Shown here: positions 24,970 through 33,751 of the stretch, in pieces
How the letters are laid out: every line of letters starts with the position of its first letter
How positions within the stretch are numbered: the stretch's first letter is position 1
Assembly: GCA_942490705.1 (NCBI GenBank)
Contig: CALNXY010000014.1
Coordinates: 186,001-250,000 of the forward strand
Direction: 5' to 3'
Length of the DNA: 64,000 nucleotides
Source: JAGRCP01 sp942490705
GTDB taxonomy: Bacteria; Chloroflexota; Anaerolineae; Caldilineales; Caldilineaceae
Position numbers and translations under genes: made by a program
The notes under the pieces: generated by a model
Seen by the model: only the letters and a program-made list of their open reading frames with translations
Databases searched by the model: none
What the model was told of the DNA's origin: nothing

Positions 24970-25963
24970 AGGTCTCCCACGCCTTTGCTGTGAGTTGATC
25001 TGCAATCTCTGTGATTTGCCGGTTGGCGATGAAGCCGATGCAGGCGCCGGTAGACATCTGTACTCTGGCGCGCCAGGATGCAGGAATCGCCGCTTCGCCC
25101 CCCAGCGCGCCGGCCATACTGCCGACGATCGCCCCGATAGTGTCCGCGTCGCGGCCAAAGCGAACGCCAAAGGGAACCGCTTTGGCGAAGTCACCCCGGG
25201 TCGCCAAGAGCGCTGCGAACGCGAGGGGAATCGCTTCCGTCGCCAGATCGGCCCAGGGCCAGAACTCCACAACGAGTTCTTCGCTGATCGCAGCGAGGCC
25301 TTCTTCATCTGCATCCACGGTCGTGGCCACCCGTTTGGCCCGCTCCAGCGCACGCCGGGTCCAACAATCTTCGGGCAGGACTGTGATCGCCGTATCGATC
25401 ATCTGCGTGGGGTCAGCGCCCGCCGCGGCGACGCTGATGGCCGCGGCGACGGCCTGGGCGGCATAGATTCCGTCTCGGGCATTAGAAACAGAGCCCAAGA
25501 CTGCGGCCAGCCGAGCTGCCTCATGGGGGTCACCCGGGCAGAGAATGCCGGCCGAGCTGATGGCCATGGCCACACCATCGCTCCACATCTGGTGGCCGAA
25601 CGCGCCGGATGCCGGCACATGCAGTCCCGCCTGCAAATTGCGGGTTGAAATGACGTCGCTGAAGCCGCCGGGCCGATAAGCCCTGCCGGGGCCGAGCAAC
25701 TTGTCCCGCCACTCGGCTTCGACCTGCTCCGACGTTACGCCCTGCCCATGCGTGAGCAGGATATAGGCGTTAAAGAGTGTGAAGTCCGTATCGTCTGTGC
25801 CGACGCTGCGCTCGCTGATAAAGTCGGTAATGACGCCGTATTTAGCGTAAATCGTCGCCGACGCAAGGCCCTCACAGGGCGCGCCCATGGCGTCGCCAAT
25901 CGCCGCGCCCAGCAGGCTGCCCCGCGCGCTTGAAGCGAGTTTAGCGTAGTCGAAGGAAGTCAT
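24953..25963 (-). CDS. ADP-ribosylglycohydrolase family protein (ARH-B)
   Basis: This 336-aa DraG/ARH hydrolase opens with ARGSLLGAAIGDAMGAPCEG. Metal motif 1 is VGTDDTDFTLFN and metal motif 2 is FGRDADTIGAIVGSMAG, both complete. Family members remove ADP-ribose from proteins or hydrolyse other N- or O-ribosides and related glycosides, using two Mg ions. The ATG at 25963 is eight bases downstream of the permease stop and follows a GAAGGAAG-like site. It lies between the ABC transporter and further ARH genes, so it is probably an intracellular catabolic enzyme for the imported compound. Confidence 0.9.
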   Translation of the reverse strand: MTSFDYAKLASSARGSLLGAAIGDAMGAPCEGLASATIYAKYGVITDFISERSVGTDDTDFTLFNAYILLTHGQGVTSEQVEAEWRDKLLGPGRAYRPGGFSDVISTRNLQAGLHVPASGAFGHQMWSDGVAMAISSAGILCPGDPHEAARLAAVLGSVSNARDGIYAAQAVAAAISVAAAGADPTQMIDTAITVLPEDCWTRRALERAKRVATTVDADEEGLAAISEELVVEFWPWADLATEAIPLAFAALLATRGDFAKAVPFGVRFGRDADTIGAIVGSMAGALGGEAAIPASWRARVQMSTGACIGFIANRQITEIADQLTAKAWETYGDTF

Positions 25964-25971
25964 GCGGCCCA

Positions 25972-26865
25972 CTATCCTTTCAACCCGACAGATGCAATGC
26001 CGCCAATCAGTTGCTTCTGGGCAAAGAAGTAGAGGATCAACACGGGAATGATCGACACCAGCGTTGCCGCCATGAATAGATTCCACTCCACGCTGTAGCG
26101 CCCCTTAAAGAGCGCAAGCCCTACCTGGATCGGGAAGAGTTCAAAGCTGTTGAGAAAGATGAGCGGAAGCAGGAAATCATTCCACGTCCACCAGAACGTA
26201 TAGACCACGATAATCGCCAGGACCGGCTTGCACAACGGCAGAATGATGCGATAGAGGATCGTCCACGTACCGGCCCCATCGATGCGGGCGGCTTCGTCCA
26301 GGTCACGCGGCAGCGTACGAATATATTGCACCATTAGGAAGACAAAGAATGCGCTCCCGGTAAAGGCAGGCACGATGAGGGGCCAATAGGTGTCAATCCA
26401 TCCCAGCCGCGTATAGAGCGCAAAGAGGGGAATCAACCGACTGTGGATTGGGATCATCATCGTACCGAGCATGACGATGAACAAAAAATCCCGGCCTGGG
26501 AAGCGTAGTCGTGCAAAGCCGTAGGCCACCAGGGGCACCGCCAACAATTCGCCCACCAGGTTGGCCGCCACCAGCAGTCCCGAGTTCAGCATGAAGCGTC
26601 CAAGGGGATATTTCGTGAAGGCCTCCCGATAGTTCTGCCACTGGGGATTGCTGGGAATCCACTCGGGCGGATAGGCAAAAATCTCCCACCGTTCTTTGAG
26701 CGAGGTCGAAATCATCCAGAATAGGGGAATCATGACCACGATTGCGATGAGCGTCATCGTGACATAGGCAGCGAGCGGGCCCAGCCACTGCCGCATCGTT
26801 GCCGAGCGCCGGTAGGACCGTGCCTCACTGCTTTCTGAGACCGAAGGTGCGCTTGTTGCCGTCAT
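25972..26865 (-). CDS. Sugar ABC transporter permease, MalG/UgpE type
   Basis: This 297-aa inner-membrane permease has six predicted helices. The cytoplasmic EAA loop is DEAARIDGAGTWTILYRIIL, which docks on the ATPase. It forms a heterodimer with the MalF-type permease just upstream (nine-base gap). No dedicated ATPase gene is in the operon, so a shared MsmK/UgpC-type ATPase elsewhere is expected. The C-terminal half ends with FAQKQLIGGIASVGLKG, typical for the family. Confidence 0.93.
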   Translation of the reverse strand: MTATSAPSVSESSEARSYRRSATMRQWLGPLAAYVTMTLIAIVVMIPLFWMISTSLKERWEIFAYPPEWIPSNPQWQNYREAFTKYPLGRFMLNSGLLVAANLVGELLAVPLVAYGFARLRFPGRDFLFIVMLGTMMIPIHSRLIPLFALYTRLGWIDTYWPLIVPAFTGSAFFVFLMVQYIRTLPRDLDEAARIDGAGTWTILYRIILPLCKPVLAIIVVYTFWWTWNDFLLPLIFLNSFELFPIQVGLALFKGRYSVEWNLFMAATLVSIIPVLILYFFAQKQLIGGIASVGLKG

Positions 26866-26874
26866 CGGTGGCTC

Positions 26875-27780
26875 CTATTCACTCTCATAAAACACCCATC
26901 GCTTCGACGTGTAGTTGACAAGCAATGTCGCCACCATGATGACCACCATCAGATTCAAAGCGAGCGCAGAGGCATAGCCCATATTGAAGTTGCGAAAGGC
27001 TTCTTCATAGAAATAGTACAGATAGAAATAGGTTGCCTTGAGCGGACCGCCCTGCGTGATGACAAAGGCCTGCGTGAAAATCTTGAATGCGTCAATCAGT
27101 TCAATGATCAAGAGAAAGAAGATCGTCGGCGTAAGCAATGGCAGCGTGATGCGCCAAAAGCGCTTCCATGCGCCGGCGCCATCCAGCATGGCGGCTTCGT
27201 AGAGATGAGGCGGGATATTCTGCAGACCGGCCAAGTAGATGATCGCACTCCCGCCCACGCTCCAAATGCTCATCATGGCCACCGAAGGCAACGCCCAGAA
27301 TGGATCCCAGAACCAGCCCGGACCCTGGATGCCGACCATGGCCAGCATCGTGTTGATGACGCCCGTGTCTGGCTGCAGCAACCACATCCACATCAGCGAA
27401 ACGGCGACGCCCGAAATCACGGCTGGAATGTAAAAAATCGTGCGATAAATACTCATGCCGCGCAGCTTCAGATTGAGCAGCAGGGAGAGTGCAAGACCAA
27501 ATGCGAGCTTGATCGGTACGGAGAGGAGCACGTACGTGAAAGTGACCTTGAGCGCCTGCCAGAAGAGCGGATCATTCGTATACATGCGCGTATAGTTGGC
27601 AAGACCCACCCACTCAGGCGGCCGCGTAATGGTCCATTGGGTCAGGCTATAGTAGACCGACGCCAACAGCGGGCCGAGCGTGAAGATCAAGAAGCCAATC
27701 AGCCAGGGCGAGATGCTGATATAGCCTTCGATCGCCTCCCGGCGTGCTCGTGACGACATCGAACGTGATTGTGCGGACAT
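26875..27780 (-). CDS. Sugar ABC transporter permease, MalF/UgpA type
   Basis: This 301-aa permease has six helices and the EAA loop YEAAMLDGAGAWKRFWRITL. Two near ATGs are possible. I choose 27780 because GGAG then stands seven bases away, whereas it would be only one base from the ATG at 27786. It pairs with the next gene. A strong hairpin separates it from the binding-protein gene and may lower its expression relative to that gene. Confidence 0.93.
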   Translation of the reverse strand: MSAQSRSMSSRARREAIEGYISISPWLIGFLIFTLGPLLASVYYSLTQWTITRPPEWVGLANYTRMYTNDPLFWQALKVTFTYVLLSVPIKLAFGLALSLLLNLKLRGMSIYRTIFYIPAVISGVAVSLMWMWLLQPDTGVINTMLAMVGIQGPGWFWDPFWALPSVAMMSIWSVGGSAIIYLAGLQNIPPHLYEAAMLDGAGAWKRFWRITLPLLTPTIFFLLIIELIDAFKIFTQAFVITQGGPLKATYFYLYYFYEEAFRNFNMGYASALALNLMVVIMVATLLVNYTSKRWVFYESE

Positions 27781-27794
27781 AGTCATTCTCCAAA

Positions 27795-27829
27795 TCGGCC
27801 CCGCTGCCGCGGCGGCAGCGGGGCCGATC
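27795..27829 (-). promoter_or_regulatory. Intercistronic GC-rich hairpin
   Basis: ATCGGCCCCGCTGCC at 27795-27809 is perfectly inverted at 27815-27829 around five bases. It lies between the binding-protein stop and the permease start and has no T run. The likely role is protecting the upstream mRNA 3' end, giving more binding protein than permease. Confidence 0.85.
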
Positions 27830-27847
27830 GCCTACGGATCGAAATGA

Positions 27848-29170
27848 TCAGCCGCCAAGACGGGGACGACATTCATCCAGCGCGTCCTGCGCGGCAGGGA
27901 CAGCGGCGTCCAGGGTTGCCTGAACTTCATCACGCTCAATCGCGCCGAGCATAATCAAGTCCCACACATCGCTGGCTGCACGCAGTACCGTGCTGTCACA
28001 AGGATGCGCGTTGCGCCATTCTGCCACCTGCTGCAACTCCAGCACTTTTCTGAAGTCTTGGACATACTCCTCGTCCGCGTCGGGATGCTTGTCAAACAGC
28101 TCCGGGATCGAGGGGAAAAGATTGCCGTTCAACATCAAGTATTCCTGCCCCTCGGGGCCCACCCAGAACTTCAAGAATTCGTAGGCTTCATCCGGGTGTT
28201 CCGTCCCGTTCCAAATCGATGAGGTCAGGGACCAGGCGTTGACATAGCGCTCACCGCCAGGGCCGACGGGTTCCGGCACGATGCCAAAGTTTGCGTCGGC
28301 TTCCACGGCGTTGAGCATGTGCCCTTGGTTTAAGGTCGCCATCGAGAGACGGTCAGCCAGGAAGAGGTCGATCGGACCAGTTCCTTCGGTGCCGAGCACT
28401 TCGATATCGGCCGGTGTCGGCGTGGAGCCCGAATTGACCAGGTCCCACAGCCAGGTATAGGCGGCAACTGATTCGGGGCTATTGAGGTAGCCATCCACCG
28501 TCGTGCTGTCGTCGCTGTAAGGGAAGGCGCCGAAATTGTTCCAGACGGCGCGGAATGGGCCACGCGGGCGATCGCCGCCCCAGCGCCGAATTTCCGGATC
28601 ACTCATCTGGGTGGCAAGGGCGATAAATTCTTCGGTCGTCCAGTCCTCAGTCGGGTATGCTGCGCCGGCTTCGTCAAAGATATCTTTGTTGTACATCACG
28701 AAGTTCGCGCCCACGCCAAGAGGCAGACCGACAACCTTATCCTGCCAAACCGCGCGCGTGTTCCAGAATCCGGGGAAGTAGAGGTCGGCACTGAAGTCCG
28801 GATCGTTTTCGATGTAGGGCGTCAGGTCCAAGGCTTCCGGGAACCAGTTATTGTTCCAGAAAAACGCCACGTCAGGGGCGCCGTCGCCAGCGCCGAGGGT
28901 CGTCGTCATCTTTTCGTCAAAGCCGCTTTCGGGCAAGACGGTCAAGTTGACTTTGATGTTGGGATTCGCAGCTTCGAATTCCGCCACCAGACCCTGTTGG
29001 GCCTCCTCCGAATATTCCTCCGAACTGACCGTCCACCACTCGAGCGTAACGACTTCATCATCCGCCGCTGCGGTGTCTGCTGCGCCGGGGGCCGGTGCAA
29101 CTGGCGCAGCGCACGCCGCCAGCAATGCGACCGTCACCAACAAGATCATAATATGCCATCTGCGTTTCAT
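27848..29170 (-). CDS. Extracellular solute-binding lipoprotein (sugar ABC transporter)
   Basis: This 440-aa family 1 binding protein has a lipoprotein signal, MKRRWHI then LLAAC with the lipidated Cys at position 20, followed by an Ala/Pro linker. The mature part starts with VVTLEWWTVSSEEYSEEAQQ and contains FEAANPNIKV and APDVAFFWNNNWFPEALDL, typical of sugar-binding proteins. A strong GGAGGATAG site fixes the ATG at 29170. It catches the operon's unknown substrate outside the membrane and hands it to the two permeases downstream. Confidence 0.94.
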   Translation of the reverse strand: MKRRWHIMILLVTVALLAACAAPVAPAPGAADTAAADDEVVTLEWWTVSSEEYSEEAQQGLVAEFEAANPNIKVNLTVLPESGFDEKMTTTLGAGDGAPDVAFFWNNNWFPEALDLTPYIENDPDFSADLYFPGFWNTRAVWQDKVVGLPLGVGANFVMYNKDIFDEAGAAYPTEDWTTEEFIALATQMSDPEIRRWGGDRPRGPFRAVWNNFGAFPYSDDSTTVDGYLNSPESVAAYTWLWDLVNSGSTPTPADIEVLGTEGTGPIDLFLADRLSMATLNQGHMLNAVEADANFGIVPEPVGPGGERYVNAWSLTSSIWNGTEHPDEAYEFLKFWVGPEGQEYLMLNGNLFPSIPELFDKHPDADEEYVQDFRKVLELQQVAEWRNAHPCDSTVLRAASDVWDLIMLGAIERDEVQATLDAAVPAAQDALDECRPRLGG

Positions 29171-29257
29171 CCTATCCTCCTGTCTACGGTTGGAAATGAA
29201 CAAATACTACGGGCAAGACATCAGCAAGAAATCTGAAAACCGAGTTGTGTCAGGTTG

Positions 29258-30256
29258 TCACGACCCTGGCGCCTGATTGGGAATGAGCGCGGCAAGCTGT
29301 GCAGCAATGTCGACAACGTCTTCGTCAGCCGCAAAGCGCAGGCAGACGCCGGACGGCTTGCGCACCCGCTCGATCCATTCCGCCGGAATGACGTCGACGC
29401 CGGCCCGTGCACCGCACAGGGCGCCAACAACTGCGCTGATCGTGTCGGCATCACGCCCGAAGTTGGCGGCCCAGAACATACCCGGGCGGAACTCACCTTG
29501 AGTCAGGCGGAAGATTGCGTAGGTTTGTGGAATGGCCTCGGCGCAGGCGGAATGGGTCGGCGTCCAGAGATCGATGTGAAGTCGTTCCCACGCGTCTTCA
29601 ATCGTCCCTTCTTCGTCGCAGATCGCCATGGCACGTGCCATGGCCCGACCGAGCCAGCTCTCTTCTGGAATCTGTTGCAAGCCGGCAGCGACGATGGCGT
29701 CGGGATCGGCGCCGGTCATGGCTACCGCGACGCTGGCCGCCACCGCCTGAGCAGCCCAGACGCCGTCAGCATAATGGCTAATCTGCGCGTCAATTTCGGC
29801 CAATGCGGCCGCCCGGGCCGGGTCGCCGGCGCAGATGATGCCGATCGGCGCTACGCGCATGGCCGCGCCGTCATCATCGTTCCCGACATTGTCACGCCCG
29901 GAGATTGGCGGTCGCATGCCCCGTTGGAGATTAGCGACTGCGCCATATTGAGGCCGCCCGCCCCGTGCAAGAACGCCGCCCTGTTCGACAACATAGGTAC
30001 GCCAGCCATCCACAACCGCGTCAACGGTTAGCTCTCCCCCGCAGTCAATGAGCGTACGCGCAGTCAATAGTGCGAACTCCGTGTCATCCGTGCTGCCGGC
30101 GCCATCGTAAATCGAGGTGACGATGCCATACCGCTGTCTGTACTCATTCATGCGGCCCAGATCGCCCAGCGCGTCGCCGGCTGCAAGCCCAAGCATGCAG
30201 CCAAGAGCCCGACCCGGATAGCGCTTACCGTCACCAACTGCGCTTGGGTTTTCCAT
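29258..30256 (-). CDS. ADP-ribosylglycohydrolase family protein (ARH-A)
   Basis: This 332-aa DraG/ARH hydrolase has ALGCMLGLAAGDALGDLGRM near residue 18, metal motif 1 AGSTDDTEFALLTART and metal motif 2 FGRDADTISAVVGALCG. All acidic ligands are present, so it should be active. It is the second gene of the operon, 15 bases after the LacI-type regulator and 87 before the binding protein. Its placement suggests it acts on the same substrate or its intermediate, for example releasing ribose or an amide from an N-glycoside. Protein de-ADP-ribosylation is the alternative. Confidence 0.9.
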   Translation of the reverse strand: MENPSAVGDGKRYPGRALGCMLGLAAGDALGDLGRMNEYRQRYGIVTSIYDGAGSTDDTEFALLTARTLIDCGGELTVDAVVDGWRTYVVEQGGVLARGGRPQYGAVANLQRGMRPPISGRDNVGNDDDGAAMRVAPIGIICAGDPARAAALAEIDAQISHYADGVWAAQAVAASVAVAMTGADPDAIVAAGLQQIPEESWLGRAMARAMAICDEEGTIEDAWERLHIDLWTPTHSACAEAIPQTYAIFRLTQGEFRPGMFWAANFGRDADTISAVVGALCGARAGVDVIPAEWIERVRKPSGVCLRFAADEDVVDIAAQLAALIPNQAPGS

Positions 30257-30271
30257 CTGCTTGCCTCACTC

Positions 30272-31279
30272 TCATTGCCCAAATGGGGCAGCCGACTGTC
30301 GCTCTACTAATCTGCACGGGACGATTGCCTGCTCGGGCGCTTCCAGCCTCGTCCCCTGCAGCCTTTTCAATAACAGCCTGGCTGCCTGTTGACCGATTTC
30401 ATATTTATCTTTGGCGATGGTTGTGAGCAGCGGTGTTGACATGGCCGCCGATTCGATGTCATCCATGCCAACAATCGACAGATCTGCCGGAACCCTTAGG
30501 TCCTGCTCCGATGCGACTTGGATTGCCGCCAACGCCAATACGTCGTTCGAAGCAAAAATCGCCGACGGTCTTGGACGAAGATTCAGTAGCGCACGCGTCG
30601 CCTCTCGTCCGCCTTCTACGCTATAGGGAGCCCGAACGATCAGCCGCTCGTCCTCGGCCAGCCCTTTTTGCTGATGAAAATCGAGATATGCCCGCCAGCG
30701 TGACTGGCTCGTTCCCCGATGCCCCCAAATCAGCCCAATCCGGCGATGCCCCAACTCATATAAAAAATTCAGGGCCTGAAGGGCGCCCTGATAGCTATCC
30801 GAGCCCGCCATGTCAAAGGCCGCATACTTCTGGCGAAGCCCGAGTATAACCGTAGGAATATCCAGACTCTTCAACTCTGCCGGTGAAATGCTGGCAGGGT
30901 TGATGGCGATCGCGTCAAAACGATTGCGTCTGACCATCTCCATCAAGGCCCGCTCCTGCTCGTAACTCCAGTCACTGTTGGCAAACACGACGCCATAGCC
31001 AGCGCTCACCATCATATCCTGCAAGCCACGCGCCACGCCGGGCCAAAAGGGATTGTCGATATTGGGCAGCGCCAGCATGACCATATTTGTGCGATTGGTC
31101 CGTAGCCCGCGCGCAACAGCATTCTGCGCATAGCCCAGCGAATCAATCGCGCTCAACACCTGCTGGCGCGCCGCTTCCGATACCGAGGTATCCGCTCCTT
31201 GGAGCACCCGAGATACGGTAGATTTCGACACGCCCGCTTGGCGAGCTACATCAAGAATCGTAGGATTTCTTTGCGCCAT
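30272..31279 (-). CDS. LacI-family transcriptional regulator
   Basis: This 335-aa regulator has an N-terminal LacI helix-turn-helix and hinge (TILDVARQAGVSKSTVSRVL; LGYAQNAVARGLRTNRTNMV) and a periplasmic-binding-protein-like effector domain (PNIDNPFWPGVARGL to GMDDIESAAMSTPLLTT). I use ATG 31279 rather than TTG 31288. A perfect 14-bp operator-like palindrome lies 12 bases upstream. It is first in the operon with the ARH and ABC genes, so it most likely senses the imported sugar-like compound and represses the whole set, itself included. Confidence 0.94.
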   Translation of the reverse strand: MAQRNPTILDVARQAGVSKSTVSRVLQGADTSVSEAARQQVLSAIDSLGYAQNAVARGLRTNRTNMVMLALPNIDNPFWPGVARGLQDMMVSAGYGVVFANSDWSYEQERALMEMVRRNRFDAIAINPASISPAELKSLDIPTVILGLRQKYAAFDMAGSDSYQGALQALNFLYELGHRRIGLIWGHRGTSQSRWRAYLDFHQQKGLAEDERLIVRAPYSVEGGREATRALLNLRPRPSAIFASNDVLALAAIQVASEQDLRVPADLSIVGMDDIESAAMSTPLLTTIAKDKYEIGQQAARLLLKRLQGTRLEAPEQAIVPCRLVERQSAAPFGQ

Positions 31280-31290
31280 CGTCGACAAAA

Positions 31291-31304
31291 TGGGAACGTT
31301 CCCA
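31291..31304. promoter_or_regulatory. LacI-type operator TGGGAACGTTCCCA
   Basis: This is a perfect 14-bp palindrome with the central CG typical of LacI-family operators. It lies between the predicted promoter and the start of the LacI-type gene. Binding here would block transcription of the regulator and the operon behind it. Confidence 0.8.
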
Positions 31305-31352
31305 AACTAGGGCAAAAAATAACGCCAGGACAAACAAAAAGGGAATGCGCCC

Positions 31353-31382
31353 ATCTTAACAGACCCTATTCCCGGCTGTCAA
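31353..31382 (-). promoter_or_regulatory. Promoter of the LacI/ARH operon
   Basis: Read on the minus strand, TTGACA (31382-31377) is followed after 18 bases by TAAGAT (31358-31353). The operator lies about 50 bases downstream of the -10 element, a layout that suits repression by blocking elongation. Confidence 0.65.
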
Positions 31383-31963
31383 CCAGCAGAAAACTGTCGG
31401 GGGCATGTCCCTGCGCAGGGCGACGTTATTGGCCGTGATTTGAGCAATGCGCTTGTAGTCTGACGTCATGTGTCATTACTCGCTGAGAAATTGGGCGGCG
31501 GCCCTTCGGGCCTAGTCGAGCGACGTTGGGCGCGTTGTCGACGCCGGCGGCAGACGAGGGAATTGCTCATGGTCTGCGCTGGGTTCATTGTAGCGCGTCG
31601 TACTATGGACAAGCAACAGGCAACTTTGCGCTTAGCATGCCGTCTACAACGGCTACCCTCTTTGTCAGTCGCTGGCAAGGGAGCATCAGGCCGACCGCAA
31701 GCCCACCCGTTGCCATTTCCGTCCAGCCCGATATACTGCAACAACAAGAGAACTTGAACGGTCCTTGGACTTTCTCATGCTGACTGGTACGAATACGAAG
31801 TGTAGATCAATGCCTCCAGCCTCTCTGTGGACGGGACGGTGCCAATCTGGCGAGAGACTGTCGCCACTTGTCCTTCATACTGCTTGTCACCAAGCATCAT
31901 GAACTGCTTCTCTTCTCACTCTCCCGCTGATTTTGGAAGAATTGGATGAAAGGAGCACGCACG
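31383..31963. other. Divergent intergenic region without a recognised gene
   Basis: Short open frames on both strands at 31466-31783 have unconvincing composition and no ribosome sites. The region separates the minus-strand operon from the plus-strand secreted-protein gene, whose AAAGGAG site lies at its end. Confidence 0.5.
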
Positions 31964-33172
31964 ATGAATACGCGCTGGATGATAGGGAGTGTCGTGGTCT
32001 GTTTGTTGGTCTTGCTTGGAACAGGGCATGCTCGTGCCCAGGACATGATTGATCCTGAGCAGCCCAATCGCGTCATGCTGCCAATTTATGAGACGGGAGG
32101 CGAAGAAATTGTTGAATTTGGCGAAGTCGCATACCTTGAAACGTTCTACGAAGACGCAGCTGTACCCGATGAAACCGCCGAGTTTGTTGTGGCCGCAAAT
32201 GCCACAACGGAGGTCCGCAATGGAGATTTTGCACAGGGGACGGCCTTCTGGAATTACTATGATCCTGCTTGCATTCGCTTGACAACGGAGGAAGCGGACG
32301 GCAATCGTTGGGCGCAGGTGGAAGTGCTCCAACGCTGTGGCAACATGCAGATCTATCAGACCGGCATCCTGCTGCAGGAGTCTGTGACCTACGAGCTGAG
32401 CTTTCGCGCGGCGTCAAATAGCGGGCATGATCTTACGATGTACATGCAGCGGCATGATGCACCGTATACGATTTATGGCCTCGGCCAGAAGTGCGATCTG
32501 CCGGCGGCCGGACCAGAGGGGATGACCCAGTGCACCTTCATGTTCTCAGGTGCAAATGTCAGCGGCTCAACCACAAATACGCGCCTGCGCTTCTGGTTTG
32601 CTGGCGATGGCGAAGCGGGTGATGTCTACTACATCGATGATGTCCAACTGGGCGTCAGATCCGGCACGCCGCCTTTTGACGACGGAGAAGACCCATCCCT
32701 AGGCAACCTGATCCGGAATCCCCGCTTCGTCAATTCAACCTCGAGCTGGCACGCCTTCGATACTCGCTGCATGAACTTCTACTTGGAGGGCACACCAAGC
32801 GGACACGGCGCAGTAGGGCGGATTGACTTCACCGGTGATTGTTCCAATATGCAGGTCTATCAGAGCGGCATCCAACTTGAGCCTGCCACGAAATATGAGC
32901 TGCGACTGTGGGCCGCAGGATTCAATGAGCGCTGGCCGGGCATGCGCGTCTACATCCACAATCATGAATGGCCCTACAACAACTACATGGCAGATCCGCC
33001 ACACCTTGAGGTGATGGCGGATTCAGATGGCGACAACTATCGCACCTATGAGTTTACGACGCCCAATCTGAACGCAATGCACAACGCAAGATTGCGTCTG
33101 TGGTTCGTTGGCTTTGCAGAGCCGGGCGATACAATCGTGATCGATGATTTCGTCCTGATCAAGATTCCTTGA
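31964..33172 (+). CDS. Secreted protein with two jelly-roll (CBM-like) repeats
   Basis: This 402-aa protein has a Sec signal peptide (MNTRWMIGSVVVCLLVLLGT, cleavage after ARA-QD). It is followed by two homologous beta-sandwich repeats at about 90-235 and 245-400. Both contain the NGDF/NPRF start, CGNMQIYQTGI or CSNMQVYQSGI, YEL-RAAS or LWAAG, and a final IDDVQLGV or IDDFVLIKI, as in CBM4/9-like or F5/8-like domains. A conserved Cys in each repeat may form a disulfide. AAAGGAG before ATG 31964 fixes the start. It probably binds sugars or surfaces outside the cell, and no catalytic domain is present. Confidence 0.75.
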   Translation: MNTRWMIGSVVVCLLVLLGTGHARAQDMIDPEQPNRVMLPIYETGGEEIVEFGEVAYLETFYEDAAVPDETAEFVVAANATTEVRNGDFAQGTAFWNYYDPACIRLTTEEADGNRWAQVEVLQRCGNMQIYQTGILLQESVTYELSFRAASNSGHDLTMYMQRHDAPYTIYGLGQKCDLPAAGPEGMTQCTFMFSGANVSGSTTNTRLRFWFAGDGEAGDVYYIDDVQLGVRSGTPPFDDGEDPSLGNLIRNPRFVNSTSSWHAFDTRCMNFYLEGTPSGHGAVGRIDFTGDCSNMQVYQSGIQLEPATKYELRLWAAGFNERWPGMRVYIHNHEWPYNNYMADPPHLEVMADSDGDNYRTYEFTTPNLNAMHNARLRLWFVGFAEPGDTIVIDDFVLIKIP

Positions 33173-33273
33173 CGATTGTTGGTCGCATGCCGGGAACTCC
33201 TACCAAGGCAGCCAACGCGTGGCAGTTGGGGTCGAATTGGACCACAGACCCGGCGCGCGTCTCTAAAATACCG

Positions 33274-33486
33274 CTAGTCCAGGGCCTCAAATCCTTTGCC
33301 CTCTGCGGGCAGAGGATCGAGGCCTCGCTTGACGTAGCAGTTGCTGCCAAGTACAGGCGTTTCTTTGCATTTTCCAGCGAGCCGATATCGTGCGCACCAG
33401 CGTGCTCTTGCCGCCCTGCGTCTGCGCAAAGACGCCCACGTGCCCAAACGCGCTGTCGAGCCCACGATCTCGCGCCTGTATTATTC
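33274..33486 (-). pseudogene. Remnant of a P-loop ATPase gene
   Basis: On the minus strand one frame reads GLDSAFGHVGVFAQTQGGKS followed by TLVRTISARW, a Walker A-like GGKST context. After a shift, another frame reads NCYVKRGLDPLPAEGKGFEA with a stop at 33274-33276. The two pieces look like one decayed gene. The family cannot be named from so little. Confidence 0.35.
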
Positions 33487-33751
33487 TGGGTGATCAATCT
33501 GCTGCGCTGTCCTGATTCTGACTTCCTGCCTTCCCCTCGAGCACTGGGGGAGAAACCACAGCACCGAGCGGAAAAAATGTCTCCATGCCTCAATGCGTCC
33601 CAATTCAGTGAAGTTATGTACCTATTGTGAAATATCGCGCAGAGACAAACGAATTGTTTGATTGTCTGGCGCTGTGATAGACTACGTAGGATTTTGACAG
33701 AACTTTGAGAGTCGTTGAGAGTCGCTCACCAAGGTGTTTTCGGAGGTCGTA

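Noticed and set aside
31466..31783. Overlapping open frames on both strands between the LacI-type gene and the secreted protein
   Set aside because: Low-complexity Arg-rich composition, no ribosome sites and no recognisable domain.
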